Origin: Enterococcus malodoratus ATCC 43197
GTDB taxonomy: Bacteria > Bacillota > Bacilli > Lactobacillales > Enterococcaceae
Direction of reading: 5' to 3'
DNA: 64,000 bases
NCBI RefSeq assembly: GCF_000407185.1
Contig: NZ_KE136483.1
Coordinates: 868,001 to 932,000 of the forward strand
Part shown: positions 1-8,553 of the stretch, piece after piece
How positions within the stretch are numbered: the stretch's first letter is position 1
How the letters are laid out: every line of letters begins with the position of its first letter
Translations under genes and position numbers: made by a program
The notes under the pieces: generated by a model
Told to the model about the DNA's origin: nothing
Seen by the model: the letters and a program-made list of their open reading frames with translations, nothing else
Databases searched by the model: none

Positions 1-194
1 GGTTTTTAACCAATGCCCAATCTTTAGTCTTACTGGCAATTGTGGTCATTGGTTTATTTTTAGGATTTAAACGAGAGTTTTCTAAACTGATTGGCTTTTT
101 GGTGATTGCCTTGATTGCGGTAGGGTTGGTCTTTAATGCTTCTGGCGTGAAAGATGTCTTACTCAATTTGTTTAACCGAATTGTCGGTGCCTAA
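1..194 (+). CDS. C-terminal end of Orf19/TcpD-like conjugation membrane protein (partial)
   Basis: An open frame enters the window from the left (codons from base 3) and stops at 192-194. The visible 63 residues contain two hydrophobic stretches (VLLAIVVIGLFLGF and LIGFLVIALIAVGLVF), separated by a short KREFSK loop, as expected for a small integral membrane protein. In Tn916 the gene just before ardA is orf19, encoding a TcpD-like membrane protein of the transfer apparatus. The identification therefore rests on position plus membrane character. Its stop is 12 bases before the ardA start, and the AAGGAGGA ribosome site of ardA overlaps the stop codon, so the two are co-transcribed. Confidence 0.7.
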   Translation, partial: FLTNAQSLVLLAIVVIGLFLGFKREFSKLIGFLVIALIAVGLVFNASGVKDVLLNLFNRIVGA

Positions 195-206
195 GGAGGA
201 ATCACG

Positions 207-710
207 ATGGAACAGATGCGTGTTTATATTGCGAACCTTGGGAAATATAATGAGGGGGAGTTGGTGGGGGCCTGGTTTACCCCGCCTGTTGATTTTGATG
301 AGGTGAAAGAACGGATTGGATTAAATGACGAATATGAAGAGTATACGATTCATGATTATGAACTACCTTTTGAGATTGATAAGTATTCTCCAATTGAAGA
401 AATTAATCGGCTTTGTGGCTTGGCAGAAGAATTGGAAGATACACCAATTGGCGAGGTTGCTTCTGAGATTCAACACGCTTTCTTCAATTCTTTCGAGGAA
501 ATGGTAGAGCATGTGGATGATATTATATATTATCCGGACTGCGATGATATGAGTGATGTAGCATATTACTTGATTGTGGAAGCTGGTGATTTTGGTGAAG
601 TACCAGAACACTTGAAGACGTATATTGATTTTGATGCGTGTGGTCGAGACTTGGAGATTGGTGGGAATTATTTGGTTACTAGTCGTGGGGTTTTTGAATT
701 CTTAGGTTAA
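207..710 (+). CDS. ardA: Antirestriction protein ArdA (Tn916 Orf18 type)
   Basis: 167 residues, strongly acidic, starting RVYIANLGKYNEGELVGAWF as ArdA proteins do. ArdA is an elongated dimer that mimics the shape and charge of bent B-DNA and occupies type I restriction-modification enzymes, so that incoming single-copy DNA survives on entry to a new host. The start ATG is preceded by an AAGGAGGA ribosome site at 193-200. It lies between the tcpD-like gene and the Gabija pair. In standard Tn916 the next gene would be orf17 (tcpE), so the cargo was inserted directly downstream of ardA. Length matches the Tn916 family. Confidence 0.93.
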   Translation: MEQMRVYIANLGKYNEGELVGAWFTPPVDFDEVKERIGLNDEYEEYTIHDYELPFEIDKYSPIEEINRLCGLAEELEDTPIGEVASEIQHAFFNSFEEMVEHVDDIIYYPDCDDMSDVAYYLIVEAGDFGEVPEHLKTYIDFDACGRDLEIGGNYLVTSRGVFEFLG

Positions 711-789
711 TTAATATTTTCCTTATCTTGTAGAAAAATAAGAATTGAAGGATAATGTAGTCATGACTTTCTACAAGGGGGACAGGTTA

Positions 790-2433
790 GTGATAGAGAA
801 GGTACGGATTGAGAATTTTAAGTGTATAAAGGGAACTTTTGAGTTAGATTTAAAGCAAGGAATTAATATTCTTGTTGGTAATAATGAAGCAGGAAAATCT
901 ACAATATTAGAAGCGATTCATATGGCCTTGTGTGGTGTCTTTAGGGGAAAGACAATTAAGGGAAACTTATCACAATACTTATTTAATTATGAAGTTGTAA
1001 ATGAGTATCTGAATAATATTAATCAAGGAATAATAAATGAGGCTCCTTATATACTCATAGAACTTTACTTATCAGAAGGCGCATTTCCTATATTAGAGGG
1101 AGATAGATTTAGTGATAAAAGTAGGTTAGGTAGAACAAATGGAATTGCTTTAAAAATCGCCTTTGATGAAAAATATAATGAAGAGTATGAATCATTGCTA
1201 AAAAGCTCCGAATTAGTGAGTTTACCAATAGAATACTATGATGTCGAATGGTATGCTTTTTCAAGAAAACCTCTAACTTCCAGAAGCATTCCAATAAAAT
1301 CGTCCTTCATTGATGTTGGTTCTAGTAAATTCCAAAATGGTTCAGATGTCTATATATCGAGAATTGTACAAAATACTTTGGAAATGGATGAAAAAACAAA
1401 AGTGGCTCAAGCTTTCCGAAAGGCAAAGGAATTTTTCTCCAAAGATTCCGCTATTGCTAATATCAATACGAAAATAACAGGAATTTCAAAGTTAAGTAAA
1501 AAGGAAATTGAGTTGACTGTTGATTTGGGATCACGTTCTACTTGGGATGGAAGTCTTATTACACAATTAAATAAGATTCCCTTTGATTATATTGGGAAAG
1601 GTGAACAAGCTGTTATAAAAACAGAACTAGCCTTATCAAATAAGAAATCTGAAGCATCATCTGTTATTTTGATTGAAGAACCAGAATGTCATATAAGCCA
1701 TGCTCGACTAAATCAGTTGCTTGAAAGTATAAAATCAAATTATGGTGATAAGCAAATTATTATATCTACACATAGTAGTTTCGTGGCTAATAAGCTTGGT
1801 TTAAACAATCTAATATTGTTGAATCAGCAGAAGACTGTACGATTTAATCATCTAAAATCAAAAGATTTTTTTGAGAAAGTTGCGGGATATGATACTTTAC
1901 GACTAATACTCTGTGATAAGGCTATTTTGGTAGAAGGCGATTCTGATGAGTTGGTGATACAAAGAGCATATATGGATACACATAATGGACGATTACCAAT
2001 TGAAGATAATGTTGATGTGATATCAGTTGGAACTTCATTCTTACGATTTTTAGAGATTGCTGAAAACCTAAAAACTACGGTTCGGGTTGTAACTGATAAC
2101 GATGGAAATGTAGCCGCGTTAGAAAGAAAATACCAGGATTATATTGATTCAAATAAAAAAGAAAATATAGAAATTTGTTATGACGAAAATGTTACAACGG
2201 GAACTTTGACGATTGGTACAAAAAATCCTAAACTATTTAACTACAATACGTTGGAACCGCTTTTACTGAAGGATAATACGCTAGAATTATTTAATCAGAT
2301 ATTTGAAACAGATTACTCTGAAGAGGACCTTCACAAATATATGAAAACACATAAAACAGAATGCGCGTTGAAAATTTTCAACTATCCTTCAAATATTAAG
2401 TACCCAGAATATATTATGAGGGCAGTACAATGA
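790..2433 (+). CDS. gajA: Gabija GajA: OLD-family ATPase/TOPRIM endonuclease
   Basis: 547 residues from a GTG at 790, chosen because AAGGGGG at 775-781 gives ideal spacing and the protein then begins MIEKVRIENFKCIKG, typical of ABC/OLD ATPases; the frame is open upstream to a TTG at 745. Walker A GNNEAGKST is at residues 30-38, the signature/Walker B region with LIEEPECHISH near 300, then IISTHSS (H-loop). A C-terminal TOPRIM domain has LVEGDSDE (Glu 382, Asp 384/386) and VTDNDGN (Asp 436/438). This is the architecture of GajA, a nucleotide-sensing DNA nicking enzyme. The stop overlaps the next gene by 4 bases, coupling it to a UvrD-like helicase, which distinguishes Gabija from a stand-alone OLD nuclease. 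The gene is visibly more AT-rich than the flanking tcp genes. Confidence 0.88.
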   Translation: MIEKVRIENFKCIKGTFELDLKQGINILVGNNEAGKSTILEAIHMALCGVFRGKTIKGNLSQYLFNYEVVNEYLNNINQGIINEAPYILIELYLSEGAFPILEGDRFSDKSRLGRTNGIALKIAFDEKYNEEYESLLKSSELVSLPIEYYDVEWYAFSRKPLTSRSIPIKSSFIDVGSSKFQNGSDVYISRIVQNTLEMDEKTKVAQAFRKAKEFFSKDSAIANINTKITGISKLSKKEIELTVDLGSRSTWDGSLITQLNKIPFDYIGKGEQAVIKTELALSNKKSEASSVILIEEPECHISHARLNQLLESIKSNYGDKQIIISTHSSFVANKLGLNNLILLNQQKTVRFNHLKSKDFFEKVAGYDTLRLILCDKAILVEGDSDELVIQRAYMDTHNGRLPIEDNVDVISVGTSFLRFLEIAENLKTTVRVVTDNDGNVAALERKYQDYIDSNKKENIEICYDENVTTGTLTIGTKNPKLFNYNTLEPLLLKDNTLELFNQIFETDYSEEDLHKYMKTHKTECALKIFNYPSNIKYPEYIMRAVQ

Positions 2434-3536
2434 AAAACCAACTATTGATTGCCGCTGCAGGTGCAGGAAAGACAACTTATTTTGTAAAAGAAGCACTAGC
2501 TTGTCCGAATGAAGTTCTTATCACCACTTTTACGGAAGAAAATGAAAAAGAAATTCGTAAAAAATTTATGAAATTAAATAATGGAATTATTCCTGCTAAT
2601 GTTACTATTCAAACTTGGTTCTCTTTTTTGATTGAGCATGGGGCAAAACCATATCAAGGTAAAATGACTGACAAAAAAATTACGGGCCTCCTTCTTGTTA
2701 ACCAAAAGTCAGGATTAATGTATAGAGGAAAGTTTCCACGGTACTATCCCGAAGATGATGTAGATAATCATTATTTTACAAAAGATTATCAAATATATTC
2801 AGATAAGCTGTCAAAATTTGTGGTTAAATGCAATGAAAAAAGTAATGGATATGTAGTTGAACGGATTTCATCGTTATATTCAACTATTTTTATTGATGAA
2901 GTACAGGATATGGCGGGATACGACTTAGAGTTTATTAAATTACTTCTTGGCTCAAATTCTCTTGTAAAAATGGCTGGTGATCCGAGGCAAGTAACTTATC
3001 ACACTCATTTTTCTTCTAAGTATAAAAAATATAAAGATGGTAAAATTCAAGACTTTATTTCAACAGAATGTAAAACAATAGATTGTTCCATTGATACTGA
3101 TACTCTTAAGGGGAGTTGGCGTAACAATCAAAATATATGTGAGTTTGCCAATAAATTGTTTCCTAATTACCCACAATGTGAGTCGCTTCATGTGGAAACA
3201 ACTGAGCATGACGGTGTTTTTTTTGTAAAAGAAAAGGATATGGATGAATATCTTGAAACGTATAAACCGTTGCAACTACGCTATGACAGAAGAACTAAAG
3301 GTATCCATTCTGGTTACGATATTAAAAACTTTGGCGAATCAAAAGGTGCTACCTTTGATAGAGTCGTGATTTATCCAACTAAAAAGATGTTGGATTGGGT
3401 ATTATCAGATAAACCAATAAGCTCTTTTGAAATAAAGTGTAAGTTTTATGTAGCAATCACTAGGGCAAAATTTAGTGTTGCAATTGTATGTAAAGATAGT
3501 CTTGATACAGATGTGTTACCTATGTATAAACAATAG
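2430..3536 (+). CDS. gajB: Gabija GajB: UvrD/Rep-like superfamily 1 helicase
   Basis: 368 residues, shorter than the roughly 490 of the best known GajB. Helicase motifs are all visible in order: Walker A AAAGAGKTT (residues 8-16), motif II IDEVQD (~155), motif III MAGDPRQ, motif IV SWRNNQ, motif V SKGATFDRVVIYPT, and motif VI YVAITRAK near residue 345. So the helicase core is intact and the shortness reflects reduced accessory subdomains rather than truncation. Its ATG overlaps the gajA stop (ATGA), so translation is coupled. In Gabija, GajB joins GajA in a large complex, senses DNA ends or single strands and helps deplete nucleotides or activate GajA during phage infection. A hairpin terminator follows. 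Confidence 0.85.
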   Translation: MKNQLLIAAAGAGKTTYFVKEALACPNEVLITTFTEENEKEIRKKFMKLNNGIIPANVTIQTWFSFLIEHGAKPYQGKMTDKKITGLLLVNQKSGLMYRGKFPRYYPEDDVDNHYFTKDYQIYSDKLSKFVVKCNEKSNGYVVERISSLYSTIFIDEVQDMAGYDLEFIKLLLGSNSLVKMAGDPRQVTYHTHFSSKYKKYKDGKIQDFISTECKTIDCSIDTDTLKGSWRNNQNICEFANKLFPNYPQCESLHVETTEHDGVFFVKEKDMDEYLETYKPLQLRYDRRTKGIHSGYDIKNFGESKGATFDRVVIYPTKKMLDWVLSDKPISSFEIKCKFYVAITRAKFSVAIVCKDSLDTDVLPMYKQ

Positions 3537-3547
3537 TTAAATTACTT

Positions 3548-3578
3548 AGAGAGTGTCTATATACGATACTCTCTTTTG
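3548..3578 (+). terminator. Rho-independent terminator-like hairpin after gajB
   Basis: AGAGAGT (3548-3554) pairs with ACTCTCT (3568-3574), followed by TTT-GG-TTTT. It lies between gajB and tcpE, inside what is one continuous transfer operon in Tn916. If functional it would partly isolate the defence genes from tcpE expression. Confidence 0.6.
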
Positions 3579-3601
3579 GTTTTCTTATAAGGAGTGAAAA
3601 T

Positions 3602-3991
3602 ATGAAAAAAATAAAAAGCTACACCAGTATCTGGGCAGTTGAAAAAGTCATTTATGCGATCAATGACTTCCAACTGCCTTTTCCTGTGACTTTTAACCAG
3701 ATGGCTTGGTTCGTTTTGTCCTTGCTGTTTGTCATCGTATTTGCCCATGTGCCGCCACTATCCATGATAGAGGGGGCCTTTCTAAAATACTTGGGCATAC
3801 CGGTGGCGGTTACTTGGTTCATGTCACAAAAGACCTTTGATGGCAAGAAACCATTAGGATTTTTACGATCCTTTATCAGTTACCATTTACGGTTTAAGGT
3901 TACTTTTGCAGGGAAGAAAGTCAAAGAACAGAAAAAGCGATGGGATGAACCCATTACTCTTGTAAGGAGTGTGAACTATGTACCCGATTAA
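3602..3991 (+). CDS. tcpE: TcpE-family conjugal transfer membrane protein (Tn916 Orf17)
   Basis: 129 residues beginning MKKIKSYTSIWAVEKVIYAIND and containing WFMSQKTFDGKKP, both hallmarks of Orf17/TcpE. Two hydrophobic segments (about residues 38-52 and 60-77) place it in the cell membrane, where TcpE is part of the type IV secretion-like mating channel. The start has an AAGGAG site at 3590-3595. The 3' end overlaps tcpF by 14 bases. The 60-base gap to gajB carries a terminator hairpin that is not a normal part of this operon. Confidence 0.9.
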   Translation: MKKIKSYTSIWAVEKVIYAINDFQLPFPVTFNQMAWFVLSLLFVIVFAHVPPLSMIEGAFLKYLGIPVAVTWFMSQKTFDGKKPLGFLRSFISYHLRFKVTFAGKKVKEQKKRWDEPITLVRSVNYVPD

Positions 3992-6425
3992 GTATATCGA
4001 AAACAATCTTGTTTTTAACCAAGAAGGCGAGTGTTTTGCCTACTATGAATTAGTGCCTTACAATTACTCCTTTTTGTCACCTGAACAGAAGTATCAAGTG
4101 CATGATAACTTTCGACAATTAATTGCGCAAAACCGTGAAGGTAAGATTCATGCCTTACAAATTGCCACAGAAAGTAGTATTCGTGCCACACAAGAGCGAT
4201 CGAAAAAAGAAATTACCGGGCGACTCAAAGAAGTTGCATTACAACGAATCGATCTTCAAACGGATGCTTTGGTGTCCATGATTGGCGATAGTCAGATTGA
4301 TTATCGCTTTTTTATTGGCTTTAAACTAATTGTGACAGATGAAGAGGTCAATCTAAAAAGTCTCAAAAAATCTTTCTTTTCTGGGATTCAAGAATTTGTC
4401 TATGGGGTGAATCATCATTTGATGGGGGATTTTGTTTCTTTATCCAATGAAGAAATTCGCCGGTATACCAAGCTTGAAAAACTAATGGAAAGTAAATTAG
4501 CTCGGAGATTTAAAGTCAGACGGGTGACACCAAGTGACTTGACGTACTTGATTGAACATATTTATGGAGAGAAAGGAACGCCATTTGAAGAATATGAATT
4601 TCAATTGCCAAAGAAAAAGCTGAAATCAGAAACATTGGTGAAACGTTATGACCTATTACGTCCAAGTCGTTGTTTGATCGAAGAAAAGCCTCGTTACTTA
4701 CGGATGGAACATGAAAATCATGAATCGTATGTAGCATACTTGACAATCAATACAATTGTAGGAGAGATGGAATTTCCTTCCTCGGAACTTTTCTATTACC
4801 AGCAACAACAATTCACTTTTCCAATCGACACGAGTGTAAATGTGGAGATCGTCACCAACAAAAAGGCATTAGCCACCGTTCGTAATAAGAAAAAAGAACT
4901 GAAAGATTTAGACAATCATGCTTACCAATCTGACAATGAAACGAATTCCAATGTCTTAGATGCCTTGGATTCAGTAGATGAATTGGAAACCACCTTGGAT
5001 CAGTCAAAAGAATCTATGTACAAACTGAGTTATGTGGTTCGAGTGAGTGCCGAATCAGTGGATGAACTAAAGCGACGCTGTGATGAAGTGCTCGATTTTT
5101 ATGATGATACCAATGTGAAACTAGTCCGTCCCTTTGGCGATATGATGGGGCTGCATGAAGAATTCTTACCCTCAAGTAAACGATACATGAACGACTATAT
5201 TCAGTATGTGACGTCTGATTTTTTGGCGGGGCTTGGTTTTGGGGCTACTCAGATGCTAGGAGAATTAGAAGGGATTTACTTTGGCTACAATGTGGATACA
5301 GGTCGTAATGTTTACCTGAAACCGGCATTGGCTTCACAAGGAGTCAAGGGTTCAGTAACCAATGCGCTGGCCGCCGCTTTCCTGGGTTCTCTTGGTGGAG
5401 GTAAATCCTTTAGCAACAATCTCTTAGTTTATTATGCGGTCCTTTTCGGTGGGCAAGCTGTAATTGTCGATCCAAAAGGAGAACGAGGGGGCTGGAAAGA
5501 AACCTTGCCAGAAATTGCGGATGAAATCAATATCCTCAACTTAACCAGTAAGCCAGAAAACCAAGGGTTACTTGATCCTTATGTGATTATGAAGAAAAAG
5601 AAGGACTCGGAAAGTTTAGCGATTGATATCCTAACCTTTTTAACAGGAATTTCCAGTCGAGATGGCGAGAAGTTTCCCGTTTTACGCAAGGCCATTCGTA
5701 CCGTTACACAGAGTAATCAACGAGGGTTATTACAAGTCATTAACGAACTTCGAAACGATGGCTCACCAGTCGCAGAAAATATCGCAGATCATATTGAATC
5801 TTTTACCGATTATGATTTTGCCCATTTGCTTTTCTCAGATGGTTCGATTACCCAATCGATTAGTTTAGATAAACAGTTGAATATCATTCAAGTAGCGGAT
5901 CTGGTTTTACCTGATGCGGAAACGACTTTTGAAGAATACACCACCATGGAATTGCTTAGTGTTTCCATGCTAATCGTTATTTCCACTTTTGCCTTGGATT
6001 TTATCCATAGTAACCGAGAAATTTTCAAGATTGTGGACCTGGATGAAGCTTGGAGTTTTTTGCAAGTAGCTCAAGGAAAGACCCTTTCGAATAAACTCGT
6101 TCGTGCTGGTCGTGCCATGAATGCCGGGGTTTATTTTGTCACGCAAAATAGTGACGATTTATTAGATGAACGCTTGAAGAACAATATCGGATTGAAGTTT
6201 GCTTTTCGCAGTACCGATATTCATGAAATCAAGAAAACCTTGGAATTCTTTGGCTTAGATCAAGAGGATGAAAGCAATCAAAAACGCCTGCGAGATTTGG
6301 AAAATGGCCAATGCTTAATGCAAGACTTGTACGGCCGAGTCGGTGTGGTTCAAGTTCACCCGGTCTTTGAAGAACTTTTCCATGCTTTTGATACTCGTCC
6401 GCCGGTTCAAGAGAGAATGGAGTGA
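3978..6425 (+). CDS. tcpF: VirB4-like conjugation ATPase TcpF (Tn916 Orf16)
   Basis: 815 residues, the usual length. The N-terminal half is the VirB4/TraC-like membrane-docking region. The C-terminal ATPase carries Walker A GSLGGGKSFSNN (near residue 473) and Walker B FKIVDLDEAWSFL (near 685), with the later QNSDDLLDE and FAFRS segments typical of VirB4 motor proteins. It powers assembly of the mating channel and DNA translocation. The start ATG has AAGGAG at 3963-3968, and the gene overlaps tcpE by 14 bases and nearly abuts tcpH, so the three are translated from one message. Confidence 0.93.
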   Translation: MYPIKYIENNLVFNQEGECFAYYELVPYNYSFLSPEQKYQVHDNFRQLIAQNREGKIHALQIATESSIRATQERSKKEITGRLKEVALQRIDLQTDALVSMIGDSQIDYRFFIGFKLIVTDEEVNLKSLKKSFFSGIQEFVYGVNHHLMGDFVSLSNEEIRRYTKLEKLMESKLARRFKVRRVTPSDLTYLIEHIYGEKGTPFEEYEFQLPKKKLKSETLVKRYDLLRPSRCLIEEKPRYLRMEHENHESYVAYLTINTIVGEMEFPSSELFYYQQQQFTFPIDTSVNVEIVTNKKALATVRNKKKELKDLDNHAYQSDNETNSNVLDALDSVDELETTLDQSKESMYKLSYVVRVSAESVDELKRRCDEVLDFYDDTNVKLVRPFGDMMGLHEEFLPSSKRYMNDYIQYVTSDFLAGLGFGATQMLGELEGIYFGYNVDTGRNVYLKPALASQGVKGSVTNALAAAFLGSLGGGKSFSNNLLVYYAVLFGGQAVIVDPKGERGGWKETLPEIADEINILNLTSKPENQGLLDPYVIMKKKKDSESLAIDILTFLTGISSRDGEKFPVLRKAIRTVTQSNQRGLLQVINELRNDGSPVAENIADHIESFTDYDFAHLLFSDGSITQSISLDKQLNIIQVADLVLPDAETTFEEYTTMELLSVSMLIVISTFALDFIHSNREIFKIVDLDEAWSFLQVAQGKTLSNKLVRAGRAMNAGVYFVTQNSDDLLDERLKNNIGLKFAFRSTDIHEIKKTLEFFGLDQEDESNQKRLRDLENGQCLMQDLYGRVGVVQVHPVFEELFHAFDTRPPVQERME

Positions 6426-6429
6426 GGAG

Positions 6430-8553
6430 ATGAAAAAGAAACTTTTTCGGATTGTGGGAATTGTTTTGGTTAGTCTATTTTCTCTTATCATTCTTTTGAG
6501 CTTAGTCGGGACGGTCGTGGAGGCAACTGGACTTGTTGATGATACGATTGAAGCAGGAAACATTTATTCTCAGTATTCTCTAAACAACTACCAATTAGAT
6601 TTCTTTGTGGATAGTTCCTGGGATTGGTTGCCTTGGAACTGGGGAGATGGCTTGGGAAAGAGTGTGATGTATGGTCTTTATGCCATTACTAATTTTATCT
6701 GGACAGTTAGTTTATATTTGTCGAATGCCACGGGTTATGTAGTTCAAGAAGCCTACAAGTTAGATTTCATTTCGGATACGGCAGAAAGTATTGGGAAGAA
6801 TATTCAAACACTCGCTGGCATAAACGAAAATGGTCTTCAAACTTCTGGATTCTACTTTGGGTTTCTGTTATTGATGGTTTTGACATTAGGAGCTTATGTG
6901 GCATACACCGGATTATTAAAACGAGAAACTACGAAAGCAGTGAGAGCAGTCATCAATTTTGTAGTGATTTTTCTACTATCAGGATCTTTTATTGCCTATG
7001 CGCCTACCTATATCACGAAAATCAACGACTTTAGCTCGGATGTTAGTGAAGCTGCTCTTAGCCTTGGAACCGAGATTGTGGTCCCCAATTCGGAAAGCCA
7101 AGGAAAAGATAGTGTGGATTTGATCCGGGATAGCTTGTTTTCCATTCAAGTACAACAACCATGGCTACTGTTGCAATTTGATGATTCCAATATTGAAGAA
7201 ATTGGGGAGGAGCAAGTCAACAAGATTTTATCTGTCAGTCCAGATGAAAATAAAGGAAAGGATCGAGAAGAGGCAGTCAAAGCGGAGATTGAAGAAAACG
7301 ACAATGCGAATCTAAGTATCACCAAGACCATGAACCGATTAGGGACCGTGGTCTTTTTGGTGTTGTTCAACATTGGCATTTCTTTCTTTGTTTTTCTCCT
7401 GACCGGGATTATGTTGTTTTCACAAATTCTCTTCATTATCTTTGCGATGTTTCTACCTATTAGCTTTTTATTGTCGATGTTGCCAACTTATGAAAGTTTG
7501 GGAAAAAAGGCGATTATTCGTTTGTTCAATACGATTATGATGCGAGCCGGCGTCACGTTGGTGATTACGACTGCATTTAGTATCTCCACGATGTTTTTCA
7601 ATATTTCAGCCACCTATCCATTCTTTATGGTGGCCTTTCTGCAAATTGTGACTTTTGCTGGAATCTATTTCAAATTAGGGGACATTATGAGTATGTTCAA
7701 CCTCCAAAGTAATGATAGCCAGTCAATGGGAAGGCGCGTCATGCGAAAACCTCAAATGTTAATGAATCGAAAGTTACGGCAACTTAATCGAAATGTGGGG
7801 CGAACATTGGCTTTTGGTGGTGGTGCAGCAGTTGGCGGAAAACTAGCAAAAGATCAATCAAAATCCAGATTGAAGTCTCCTGGTTTTTCTCCACGAAAGA
7901 ATCCATCATTATCTAACAATAAAGAGGTAATATCTGACCCGAATAAGGAAAATCCAATCTCAAAAAATAAGAAACAATCTCGAATGAATTTGGCCGGAAG
8001 AAAAATCGGCAAGGTACTAGATACCCAATCAATGGTAAAAGCCAAAGCACAACAAGTAAAGGATCAAGTAAGGAATACACCAACTAATTTGAAATACAAT
8101 CTGCATAAAGAAATTGAAAAGACGAAAAAAGCACCAGAAGAATTCAAGCGTGGACTTGTCCAAGAAAAAGCGAATCGAGCGGAGTTGCGAGAAAAACAAC
8201 GACAACGTAGAGATGAAAAAATGGCTGAAAAGCGGAAAGTATTGGGAAATTCAGCAAATCGTCATAGAAAAGGTAGGACCAATGTTCCGATAAAAGAGGA
8301 ATCCAAATCTCAGAAAAGTAAGATACCAAGGAATGTACCAGCCAATCGAATTGTAAAAATGAATTCGAATCCTGAAATCAAACGAAGACTCTCAAATCAA
8401 AAATTGAGTACGAAAGAAAACAATCAACCAGTAAGAAAAGTGACTCCTATCCAACAGGCGAAGAAGCGATCCATTCTTGCAAAAGCAGGCAATCGAAAAG
8501 TACAAAGAAGAATGAAAACTCGTCCAAAACCAAGGTCGGGTGAGTCTAAATGA
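6430..8553 (+). CDS. tcpH: TcpH/VirB6-like polytopic conjugation protein (Tn916 Orf15)
   Basis: 707 residues from ATG 6430, chosen over the longer open frame because GTGAGGAG lies at 6422-6429 and an N-terminal membrane anchor follows at once. Residues ~1-430 contain about six to eight hydrophobic segments (for example VVFLVLFNIGISFFVFLLTG and LFIIFAMFLPISFLL), consistent with the VirB6-like pore subunit. The last ~260 residues are a lysine/arginine-rich, low-complexity cytoplasmic tail with many KNKKQ and RKIGK stretches. It sits five bases after tcpF and its stop overlaps the tcpG start (ATGA). Confidence 0.9.
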   Translation: MKKKLFRIVGIVLVSLFSLIILLSLVGTVVEATGLVDDTIEAGNIYSQYSLNNYQLDFFVDSSWDWLPWNWGDGLGKSVMYGLYAITNFIWTVSLYLSNATGYVVQEAYKLDFISDTAESIGKNIQTLAGINENGLQTSGFYFGFLLLMVLTLGAYVAYTGLLKRETTKAVRAVINFVVIFLLSGSFIAYAPTYITKINDFSSDVSEAALSLGTEIVVPNSESQGKDSVDLIRDSLFSIQVQQPWLLLQFDDSNIEEIGEEQVNKILSVSPDENKGKDREEAVKAEIEENDNANLSITKTMNRLGTVVFLVLFNIGISFFVFLLTGIMLFSQILFIIFAMFLPISFLLSMLPTYESLGKKAIIRLFNTIMMRAGVTLVITTAFSISTMFFNISATYPFFMVAFLQIVTFAGIYFKLGDIMSMFNLQSNDSQSMGRRVMRKPQMLMNRKLRQLNRNVGRTLAFGGGAAVGGKLAKDQSKSRLKSPGFSPRKNPSLSNNKEVISDPNKENPISKNKKQSRMNLAGRKIGKVLDTQSMVKAKAQQVKDQVRNTPTNLKYNLHKEIEKTKKAPEEFKRGLVQEKANRAELREKQRQRRDEKMAEKRKVLGNSANRHRKGRTNVPIKEESKSQKSKIPRNVPANRIVKMNSNPEIKRRLSNQKLSTKENNQPVRKVTPIQQAKKRSILAKAGNRKVQRRMKTRPKPRSGESK

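Noticed and set aside
745-789. Longer GajA N-terminus from a TTG at 745
   Set aside because: No ribosome site; the GTG at 790 has a near-ideal one and gives a canonical N-terminus.
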